Source of the DNA: Actinomycetota bacterium
GTDB taxonomy: Bacteria; Actinomycetota; Acidimicrobiia; Acidimicrobiales; Ilumatobacteraceae
DNA: 6,276 nt
Assembly: GCA_009705435.1 (NCBI GenBank)
Contig: WLTJ01000103.1
Location: forward strand, 1-6,276
Direction: 5' to 3'
The notes beneath the pieces are model-generated. The model was not told where the DNA came from. It made no database searches and saw only the letters and a list, made by a program, of their open reading frames with translations. The stretch's first letter is position 1. Each line of letters begins with the position of its first letter. Of this stretch, positions 1 to 5,387 are shown piece after piece. The position numbers were made by a program, and so were the translations under genes.

Positions 1-321
1 ATCCCAACGACAAAGCCGGTTTCTTCACAAAAGGTGAGGAAGGCTGCACCTGCCAAGAAGGTCGCACCTGCGAAGAAGGCCACTGTGAAGGTCGCACCTG
101 CGAAGAAGGCTGCACCTGTCAAGAAAGTTGCTGTGAAGAAGGTTGCGCCTGCCAAGAAAGTTGCCGTGAAAGTTGCACCTGCGAAGAAGGCCACTGTGAA
201 GGTCGCACCTGTCAAGAAGGCTGCACCTGTCAAGAAAGTTGCTGTGAAGAAGGTTGCGCCTGCCAAGAAAGTTGCTGTGAAGAAGGCTGCGCCTGTGAAG
301 AAGGCTCAGCGCCGTAAGTGA
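1..321 (+). CDS. C-terminal lysine/alanine/proline-rich basic tail of an unidentified, probably nucleic-acid-binding protein (5' partial)
   Basis: The frame is open from the first base to a TGA at 319-321, so the window holds the last 106 residues of a longer protein. A GTG at 34 is in frame, but the open frame upstream and the tail-like content argue that it is not the real start. After a short Thr/Ser/Pro-containing lead, the protein is almost wholly repeats of AP[AV]KK (ten copies) spaced by VAVK(K) or ATVK, ending AQRRK. From residue 12 on there are 31 Lys, 3 Arg and no Asp or Glu in 95 residues. Tails of this kind are known on actinobacterial HU/HupB-type nucleoid proteins and on topoisomerase I, and resemble histone H1 tails; they bind DNA or RNA non-specifically. 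The folded domain that would identify the protein lies upstream, so the parent is unknown. HU-like or TopA-like are the leading guesses. It precedes xth by 32 bases on the same strand. Confidence 0.8.
   Translation: MPTTKPVSSQKVRKAAPAKKVAPAKKATVKVAPAKKAAPVKKVAVKKVAPAKKVAVKVAPAKKATVKVAPVKKAAPVKKVAVKKVAPAKKVAVKKAAPVKKAQRRK
64..285 (+). repeat. Two tandem 111-bp copies (37 codons) inside the basic tail
   Basis: Copy 1 is 64-174 and copy 2 is 175-285. Aligned codon by codon they match at 104 of 111 bases. The differences are GCG/GTC at 100/211 (Ala to Val), GCC/GCT at 163/274 (silent), AAA/AAG at 169/280 (silent) and GTT/AAG at 172/283. The first 33 codons differ at a single codon. Synonymous codon choice is shared between copies, which points to a recent in-frame duplication rather than convergence on a low-complexity protein. 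A shorter AP[AV]KK period lies inside each copy. Confidence 0.9.
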
Positions 322-333
322 CCTGAGGGTCAC
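318..333 (+). terminator. Weak hairpin over the stop codon of the basic-tail gene
   Basis: The arms GTGACC (318-323) and GGTCAC (328-333) pair perfectly around the loop TGAG. The left arm contains the TGA stop. The stem is only 6 bp and no T-run follows, so an intrinsic terminator is doubtful. It could equally be chance or a transcript-end structure. Confidence 0.25.
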
Positions 334-341
334 CTATCGCC

Positions 342-347
342 TACGGT
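342..347 (+). promoter_or_regulatory. Possible -10 element (TACGGT) for leaderless xth transcription
   Basis: TACGGT fits the loose TANNNT -10 pattern of actinobacteria and ends 6 bases before the GTG start at 354, where a transcript could begin at the start codon itself. No Shine-Dalgarno-like purine run lies at a usable distance upstream of 354. No -35 match was found. The motif is short and common, so this is weak. Confidence 0.25.
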
Positions 348-353
348 TATTCT

Positions 354-1127
354 GTGCGTCTCGCTACTTGGAATGTCAACTCATTGAGAGCTCGAATGGT
401 TCGAGTCGAAGAGTGGCTACTTGATGTTCAGCCAGATGTTGTCTGCATGCAAGAAACCAAAATGGCCGAGGATGCATTTCCGACAGAGACCTTTGCTGCC
501 ATGGGATATGAATCCGTGCACCATGGTCAAGGTCAATGGAATGGTGTAGCAATTCTGAGCAGAGTCGGTCTTGAAAACCCCATCCGTAATTTTGCTGATG
601 GTCAAGAGCCAGATCCTGAAGCGCGACTTGTGACCGCCACCTGTGCGGGTATCCGCGTCAGTTCTGTATATGTGCCAAATGGCCGAGAGCTTGATCATGA
701 TCATTACAAATATAAATTGGCATGGATGAAACGACTGATTGACCATCTTGATGCCGACACTTCGCCGACGCAAGGAGTCATAGTCACGGGGGATTACAAC
801 ATTGCGCCCGAAGACCAAGATGTGTATAACCCGGCCGACTTTGTTGGGGCCACTCATGTGAGCGAGGCCGAAAGACAGGTATTGCGAGATCTTGAAGCAT
901 GGGGAATGAGCGATGTATTTCGTCATCACCATAGTGATGACAAGTTGTATTCGTGGTGGGACTATCGCGCTGGTGGATTCAACCAGAACAAAGGTATGCG
1001 CATTGATCTGATTTTGGCGACCCAATCAGTCCTAGAAAAGACCCGCTGGACAATTGTTGATCGCCAAGCGCGAAAAGGTGAGAAGCCGAGCGATCATGCC
1101 CCAGTATTGGTAGATATTGATGTCTGA
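354..1127 (+). CDS. xth: Exodeoxyribonuclease III (AP endonuclease, EEP superfamily)
   Basis: This is a Mg2+-dependent exonuclease III, a cytoplasmic base-excision-repair enzyme that cuts 5' of abasic sites and degrades duplex DNA 3' to 5'. The 257-residue length is close to the usual 250-270. The catalytic set is complete and in order: TWNVNSLR with Asn7, QETK with Glu34 (the metal ligand, same number as in E. coli ExoIII), VYVPNG with Tyr106, GDYNIAP with Asp147 and Asn149, RIDLI with Asp218, and the terminal SDHAP with Asp247-His248. The start is GTG at 354, chosen because TWNVNS begins at residue 5 as in the family; there is no clear ribosome binding site. Its last 8 bases overlap the thioesterase gene, suggesting co-transcription and coupling. 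Nothing in it looks damaged. Confidence 0.96.
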   Translation: MRLATWNVNSLRARMVRVEEWLLDVQPDVVCMQETKMAEDAFPTETFAAMGYESVHHGQGQWNGVAILSRVGLENPIRNFADGQEPDPEARLVTATCAGIRVSSVYVPNGRELDHDHYKYKLAWMKRLIDHLDADTSPTQGVIVTGDYNIAPEDQDVYNPADFVGATHVSEAERQVLRDLEAWGMSDVFRHHHSDDKLYSWWDYRAGGFNQNKGMRIDLILATQSVLEKTRWTIVDRQARKGEKPSDHAPVLVDIDV

Positions 1128-1809
1128 GCAAACCCCTGACACAGGGTCACCATCAATTCGGCCTCTGATGCGCTCGGCTATTTACGAAGCAAGTAACCCG
1201 CGTCTACGTTTAGCGAATGCCACGCGCTCGGTGCTGCAACATTCGGCAACGTCAACTGCATCTGGAGAAAATGTTCTCGCGGCCGTCGAATTACTTGAGC
1301 AGGCGGCAGCACTTTTAGCTGTTGGACCCCATGGGCGTTCGTATCACGCCAGTGCCGAAGGTGCGGTGGGTGGAGCTACGCATGGTTTTGCCAGCCACAG
1401 TCCCGTGACTGGACCACTGAACGCTCTTGCAGGTGTCGTGGACATTGAGATAACCCCAACAGAGGTCATTGCCACTGCAACATATGGTGATGCCTATGAG
1501 GGACCGCCAGGCTGTTTGCACGGTGGTTTGATCGCTGCGATTTTTGATGAGGTGTTGGGTTTTGCTCAAGCGCTGTCGGGTGCACCTGGCATGACGGGAC
1601 GTCTTGAAGTGACGTATCGATCTCCGACCCCGCTACATCAACCACTGCGCATTATTGGACGCTTTGATGAGGTGAACGGCCGTAAAATTATGACGACGGG
1701 TGAGATTTATGCCGGTGAGCGTCTTTGTGCCCAAGCAACTGGAGTGTTCATCTCAGTCAAAGCAGAAAAGTTTGCTGACCTAAACGCGGTGCGTCAAACT
1801 CCCGGTTGA
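1120..1809 (+). CDS. PaaI/THEM4-type hotdog-fold thioesterase with an N-terminal extension
   Basis: This is a 229-residue protein. Its second half (about residues 100-215) is a hotdog domain with the hallmark GCLHGGLIAAIFDEVLG. The HGG is at 134-136, and the likely catalytic Asp at 143 lies nine residues after the His, the spacing seen in PaaI and THEM4 thioesterases. The strands LEVTYRSPTPL and CAQATGVFISV complete the fold. Members hydrolyse acyl-CoA (or similar) thioesters in the cytoplasm; the substrate cannot be read here. The first ~95 residues are mainly helical-looking, lack a recognisable domain and have no signal peptide. Start choice: a TTG at 1117 directly precedes an ATG at 1120, and I prefer the ATG. 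GGTAG at 1109-1113 is a weak ribosome-binding candidate, and the ATG overlaps the xth stop by 8 bases (ATGTCTGA). Its 3' end overlaps the convergent helicase gene by 16 bases. Confidence 0.88.
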   Translation: MSEQTPDTGSPSIRPLMRSAIYEASNPRLRLANATRSVLQHSATSTASGENVLAAVELLEQAAALLAVGPHGRSYHASAEGAVGGATHGFASHSPVTGPLNALAGVVDIEITPTEVIATATYGDAYEGPPGCLHGGLIAAIFDEVLGFAQALSGAPGMTGRLEVTYRSPTPLHQPLRIIGRFDEVNGRKIMTTGEIYAGERLCAQATGVFISVKAEKFADLNAVRQTPG

Positions 1810-3752
1810 TTGAGGCCATCTTGGATGGCGTCAAGAATTCGCGATCCCACTTTGAGGGCGAAGGATTTGCCAACACCAGGAATTTCTATGAGTTCTTCAA
1901 TCGTTGTCGGAAGAACAGAAGCGATACGGCGAAGAACTTCGTCAGTGCACAATATTTGTGGCTTGATACTCGCTGTCCGACCGGCTTGAGTTCTCCACGC
2001 GCACAAAGATTCATAGACAGGGTCGACTTGGACACGACTCTCTCGGCGAATCTCTTGATCACGGATGTAATCCGCAGACATCGACGCGGGGGGCGTGGCG
2101 AGGATGAGACCCTCGATGAATGGGCTACGAGTCCGCTTACGGCCGCGTCGCGACTGCGCATGGGTGAGAACGAGCTGATCGGCGGCGCGAGTGATGGCTA
2201 CATAGGCAAGACGGACTTCTTCGTTTTGCTCAGCTCCTGACTTGGCTGATGAGTGGGGCATGAAGCCTTGTTCACAGCCAGCCAATACAACATTGTCCCA
2301 CTCACGTCCTTTGGATCCATGGAAAGTCAACAACTCAACAGCATTTTGTTGGCGGTCATCTTCAAAAGGTCGATTGGTGCGCACCCACGCCAAGAACGTA
2401 CGCCCATCGCCGCCACCCTCTTTGAGAAACTCATCGACGGCATCAGCAACACGACGGCGGGCAATGACATCTTCAACATCATCATGTTCATTATCGGCGT
2501 CAACGCGGGGCGATCGCATATCGCGCGACCATACGGAGATGCGTGTTGAACTAGGGAGATCGCCGACTTCTCGAATTGCACGTTGGATGGGATCGGTGGC
2601 GACCGTACCGAGAATTCGTGCCGGAATATCAACGGCTAAAAGGGCTTCTCGTAAAGCAGGGAGTTGAGCGTTCGTGCGAGCCAAAATCGCAACATCACTC
2701 CATCTCATCATCGGATGACGCCAAGACTCAATCAGTCGAGCGATACCAGATGCTTCGTCTTTCTCATCGGCGAATGAACAAATCTTGACTGCCGCCCCAT
2801 CCGATCGGGTGGAAAAAAGTTTGGGTGATTCTTCGTTGAGATGCGAAAGAGCAGTCAAGCCAGCGCTGACAACTTGCGGCGTACATCGGTAGTTGGCTGT
2901 GAGTCGAATGACTTCGATACCTGGAAAGCGTGTCTCAAGAATCGAGAGCACAGACGGGTCGGCGCCGTTGAACCCATAGATTGACTGCGATGGATCCCCG
3001 ACAAGTGTGAGGTCGTCGCGTCCCGAACGCCACTCATCAAGTACTGCTATTTGTAAAGGGTTGAGGTCTTGGGCTTCGTCAACGAAGAGGTGACGAATTT
3101 TCCAACGCACGATATTGGCGAAACTGGTATCAGTTTGCATGGCCTCAATGGTGAGTGACAGCAGGTCGTCAAGATCAATGACGCCGCGTTTGGTTTTTAG
3201 GGTCTGCACTGCTGCCATAACTTTGACCACTTCGGCGACGGGCGCTGATGAACTGCGGCCAACTTCGGCGACTGCTGAGGCGTAACGCTCAGGTGTGATA
3301 TTTCGGGCGCGCGCCCAGTCAATGTCAGAGACATAGTCAGCGGTGCTCGCAGAATGTTTAGGTCCGAGAACTTCTCCGATGAGGCGGCGACGATCGGCGA
3401 CGATGACAGGGTGGCTACGACGCTGCTCATCCCAGCGTTGGCGGAGTAAACCGAGGGCAACAGAGTGGAAGGTTCCAGCGATAATGCCATCGCGAATTCC
3501 GAGGGACCGTAAACGCCGACGTAATTCGTTGGCCGCCTGACGAGTGAAGGTCAAGACTGCCACATGTGATGCGTCAGCGGTCCCTGTGAGACAGCGGTGG
3601 GCCACGCGATGAGTTAAGACCCGAGTTTTACCTGAGCCGGCACCAGCGATAATGGCCAGTAGGGGTGCATCGGATGCCACAGCAGCCCGTTGAGTCGGGT
3701 CGAGCCCTCGAAGGAGATCATCAGTTGTGGAGGCATCGAACACGACCTTCAT
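1794..3752 (-). CDS. uvrD2: UvrD2-like superfamily 1A 3'-5' DNA helicase with C-terminal HRDC domain
   Basis: This is an ATP-driven DNA helicase/translocase of the UvrD/PcrA/Rep group, cytoplasmic and linked to repair and replication-fork processing. All SF1A motifs are present in the 652-residue product: Q motif LDPTQRAAV (18-26), Walker A AGAGSGKT (36-43), Ia LTFTRQAANELRRRL, II DEAQD (225-229), III GDPSQSIYGFNGA (252-264), IV TANYR (285-289), V LLTFHGSKGREW (474-485) and VI VAITRA (518-523). Residues ~582-645 form an HRDC domain (LCTDEVLRRIA ... IPGVGKSFALKVGSRIL), the layout of actinobacterial UvrD2. Only about 185 residues separate motifs IV and V, roughly 90 fewer than I recall for E. 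coli UvrD, so subdomain 2B is reduced. The tetracysteine module between helicase and HRDC known in mycobacterial UvrD2 is absent (no CxxC anywhere). The start is ATG at 3752-3750, with no evident ribosome binding site. It is divergent from the PH gene and converges on the thioesterase gene. Confidence 0.93.
   Translation of the reverse strand: MKVVFDASTTDDLLRGLDPTQRAAVASDAPLLAIIAGAGSGKTRVLTHRVAHRCLTGTADASHVAVLTFTRQAANELRRRLRSLGIRDGIIAGTFHSVALGLLRQRWDEQRRSHPVIVADRRRLIGEVLGPKHSASTADYVSDIDWARARNITPERYASAVAEVGRSSSAPVAEVVKVMAAVQTLKTKRGVIDLDDLLSLTIEAMQTDTSFANIVRWKIRHLFVDEAQDLNPLQIAVLDEWRSGRDDLTLVGDPSQSIYGFNGADPSVLSILETRFPGIEVIRLTANYRCTPQVVSAGLTALSHLNEESPKLFSTRSDGAAVKICSFADEKDEASGIARLIESWRHPMMRWSDVAILARTNAQLPALREALLAVDIPARILGTVATDPIQRAIREVGDLPSSTRISVWSRDMRSPRVDADNEHDDVEDVIARRRVADAVDEFLKEGGGDGRTFLAWVRTNRPFEDDRQQNAVELLTFHGSKGREWDNVVLAGCEQGFMPHSSAKSGAEQNEEVRLAYVAITRAADQLVLTHAQSRRGRKRTRSPFIEGLILATPPASMSADYIRDQEIRRESRVQVDPVYESLCAWRTQAGRTASIKPQILCTDEVLRRIASVLPTTIEELIEIPGVGKSFALKVGSRILDAIQDGLNQPGV
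1815..1829 (+). terminator. Candidate hairpin just past the thioesterase stop
   Basis: GCCATC (1815-1820) and GATGGC (1824-1829) pair perfectly around TTG, starting 6 bases after the thioesterase TGA. It lies inside the 3' coding end of the convergent helicase gene (codons for DAIQDG), so the symmetry may be incidental. No T-run follows on either strand. It could act as a weak or Rho-assisted stop for the xth-thioesterase transcript. Confidence 0.3.
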
Positions 3753-3773
3753 CGTAGGGCATGGGTGAGGAAC

Positions 3774-3779
3774 TACAAT
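3774..3779 (+). promoter_or_regulatory. -10 element (TACAAT) for the PH-domain gene, probably leaderless
   Basis: TACAAT matches the bacterial -10 consensus at five of six positions and ends 7 bases before the ATG at 3787. Transcription would therefore begin at or within a base or two of the start codon. No Shine-Dalgarno sequence lies between them. The 34-base gap to the divergent helicase start leaves the -35 region (about 3750-3757) inside or at the helicase start codon, and no good TTGACA match is seen there. Leaderless mRNAs are common in actinobacteria, which supports the reading. Confidence 0.55.
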
Positions 3780-3786
3780 TGGGCTT

Positions 3787-4398
3787 ATGCCTTATCCCAG
3801 TCGTCTTTTAAATGAGCAAGAGTCAGTTGCCGTGGACTTGCACCCGCATTGGTGGTTTTTTGCGCAATCGGTGAGTTCCTTCACCGCGTTGGGGGTGCTG
3901 TGGCTATTCGTTTTCGGTCAGAAAGAACGTCAAGCGTGGCTGACTTACCCGATCGGAGTTTTAGCTCTCGCAGCGTTGGTCTGGGCCGTGGTGCGTTATC
4001 TGAAGTGGCGCACGACATATTTTGTGATCACATCCGATCGTGTGATTTTTCGCCACGGGGTACTCGCTCGTGGCGGTATTGAGATTCCCTTGGAGCGTGT
4101 CAATAATGTGAACTTCAAGCAGAGTTTGTTTGAGCGCATGATTGGTGCCGGAGACTTGTTGATTGAGTCGGGTGGACAAGATGGTCAGCAGATGTTCTCT
4201 GATATTCCACATCCGGACAAGATCGTCAATCTCATTCATATGCAGATGGAAGACAATCAAAAACGTTCATTCGGTGGAAATGTGCAAAGTGCAACCGATG
4301 TCGCGACGCAACTTGAAAAACTTGAAGGTTTGCGCGATCGGGGAACCATATCTGCTTCTGAATTTGAAGCCGAGAAAGCGAAACTGCTGGGTCAGTAG
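3787..4398 (+). CDS. Two-TM membrane protein with bacterial PH (YdbS-like, bPH2) domain and C-terminal SHOCT domain
   Basis: The product has 203 residues. It begins with a soluble lead ending in DLHPHWWFF, then two hydrophobic membrane segments (about 22-43 and 51-72) joined by the short charged loop GQKERQA, so both ends should face the cytoplasm. Residues 73-155 are a bacterial PH domain: WRTTYFVITSDRVIFRHG, then IPLERVNNVNF, then a GDLLIESGG turn and FSDIPHPDKIVNLI. This pattern is shared by YdbS/YdbT-like proteins, whose molecular role is poorly known. Residues ~171-202 (VATQLEKLEGLRDRGTISA and following) fit the SHOCT module, a short helical C-terminal domain thought to mediate oligomerisation. 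A flexible Lys/Gly/Asn/Gln linker separates the two. The start is ATG at 3787, 8 bases past a TACAAT -10 box, without a ribosome binding site. The gene is divergent from uvrD2 and ends 2 bases from galK on the other strand. Its exact job is unknown. Confidence 0.9.
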   Translation: MPYPSRLLNEQESVAVDLHPHWWFFAQSVSSFTALGVLWLFVFGQKERQAWLTYPIGVLALAALVWAVVRYLKWRTTYFVITSDRVIFRHGVLARGGIEIPLERVNNVNFKQSLFERMIGAGDLLIESGGQDGQQMFSDIPHPDKIVNLIHMQMEDNQKRSFGGNVQSATDVATQLEKLEGLRDRGTISASEFEAEKAKLLGQ

Positions 4399-4400
4399 GG

Positions 4401-5387
4401 CTAGGAGTTCTTGCGACGTCGCAGTCCGACGATACAACCGCCGAAGCCGCCTCCCGTTATCCGTGCTCCAAGAACAGTTGGGTCGGTGAGTAGTTGTTGG
4501 ACCGCTTGATCCATGATTTCATTGGACGTTTCGTAGTCTTTGGCCAAACTCCAGTGACTTTGTTGCATGAACTCGCCTGCAGACCCATAGTCCTTGGCGA
4601 TGATGGCCTGAGCAAAATCTCTCACGCGTTGGTTTTCAGAAACGACATGCCGCGCCCGGCGATGCAGTCGGGGATTATTGATCTGTCCGAGATCATTCTC
4701 TGTTGCTAGTCGAAGGGGCCCGATGAGCTTTTCGATCTCGTGACAATCAGCAACCCGATCGGCGTACTCACTGCCGAGAAGCGTGCGTTGTGAGATGAAT
4801 TGCACGATCACTTCAAGATCCTTGGGGATGACAATATGGGTCACGGATAAGGCGTGGCAATCAATCAATGTGGCTGATCCAGGTTTTCCGCTAGCGATAC
4901 ATAGTTGGTCCATGATTCCGCACGGCACTCCTGAGGCTCTGTGTTCAGCCCGTTGACAGAGCAACGCCAGATCGGTCTCAGAGAGATTGTGCGAGGTGTC
5001 GCCGAGGGCAATGCGCGCAACTGCGATTTCCAATGCCGCACTTGATGAGAGACCAGCACCAATCGGAAGAGTTGTCGTGACTGTGCCACGAAATCCTGAG
5101 ACTCGCTGACCTAACAGATGGAGTTCTGATAAGACTCCGGCAACGTAGCGACCCCAGCGCGGCTCGACTACTGAGGGATCAATCACCGGCAAGGCAATGG
5201 TGACCGGGAGATCTTCGTCGGCGGAACGCAGATGCCACATCGGTTCGTCGGTCGTGGTGCCAGTGATCGTGGTGTATTGATCCAATGGCATCGGCAGGAC
5301 CAGACCGCCTGTGTAATCAGTGTGATCGCCGATCAGATTGACCCGTCCAGGAACCGATACTGAGATCATTGGCGAAGTGTCAGTCAC
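4401..5387 (-). CDS. galK: Galactokinase (GHMP kinase family), C-terminally short
   Basis: The predicted reaction is ATP + D-galactose to galactose 1-phosphate, the entry step of the Leloir pathway, in the cytoplasm. The signatures are in order: PGRVNLIGDHTDY (13-25, galactokinase motif 1 with Arg15 and Asp24), the GHMP ATP-binding loop LPIGAGLSSSAALE (107-120), CGIMDQL with the catalytic Asp160, RTLLGSEY with the sugar-contact Tyr208, and GARITGGGFGGCIVGL (307-322). Two departures stand out. Motif 1 has GDHTDY where E. coli and human enzymes have GEHTDY. The protein ends RRRKNS right after the third motif, about 33 residues earlier than E. coli GalK, so the usual last helix and strand are missing; total length is 328 against about 380. 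The start is GTG at 5387-5385, overlapping the upstream stop as GTGA, with no ribosome binding site, so translation is probably coupled to the oxidoreductase gene. An in-frame ATG six codons in is an alternative start. Another GHMP sugar kinase is possible but less likely. Confidence 0.87.
   Translation of the reverse strand: MTDTSPMISVSVPGRVNLIGDHTDYTGGLVLPMPLDQYTTITGTTTDEPMWHLRSADEDLPVTIALPVIDPSVVEPRWGRYVAGVLSELHLLGQRVSGFRGTVTTTLPIGAGLSSSAALEIAVARIALGDTSHNLSETDLALLCQRAEHRASGVPCGIMDQLCIASGKPGSATLIDCHALSVTHIVIPKDLEVIVQFISQRTLLGSEYADRVADCHEIEKLIGPLRLATENDLGQINNPRLHRRARHVVSENQRVRDFAQAIIAKDYGSAGEFMQQSHWSLAKDYETSNEIMDQAVQQLLTDPTVLGARITGGGFGGCIVGLRRRKNS
4412..4423. other. 12-bp perfect palindrome at the convergent PH/galK junction
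   Basis: TGCGACGTCGCA reads the same on both strands and sits 14 bases past the PH-gene stop, within the last codons of galK (the RRRK stretch). As RNA it would give only a 4-bp stem around ACGT, and no T-run follows on either side. A bidirectional terminator role is therefore weak. A protein-binding site or chance are alternatives. Confidence 0.25.

Noticed and set aside
1..321. CRISPR-like reading of the repeats at the left edge
   Set aside because: The repeats are contiguous and in frame, without unique spacers, and encode a known type of basic protein tail.
34..321. A separate 95-residue histone-like protein starting at GTG 34
   Set aside because: The frame is open to the window edge and no ribosome binding site precedes the GTG. 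A C-terminal tail of a longer protein is the simpler reading, though it cannot be proven here.
25..333. Minus-strand open frame rich in Leu, Arg, His and Ser opposite the basic tail
   Set aside because: It mirrors the repeat codons of the plus-strand gene. Its repetitive, domain-free composition is what the complement of an AP[AV]KK repeat gives.
692..703. 12-bp perfect palindrome TGATCATGATCA inside xth
   Set aside because: It arises from the alternating Asp-His codons (GAT CAT GAT CAT) of the conserved ELDHDHYKY stretch, so protein coding explains it.
417..1025. Long minus-strand open frame (202 codons) opposite xth
   Set aside because: The plus strand encodes a complete exonuclease III with every catalytic motif. 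The antisense product has no recognisable domain.
1806..2240. Plus-strand open frames opposite uvrD2 (also 2242-2667 and 2253-2549)
   Set aside because: They lie antisense to conserved helicase and HRDC coding sequence and show no domain or ribosome binding site.
1794..5387. Defence or phage-resistance island suggested by a helicase next to a membrane protein
   Set aside because: The helicase is a housekeeping-type UvrD2 with HRDC, and no nuclease, NTPase sensor or toxin-like partner accompanies it. The neighbours are ordinary metabolic genes.
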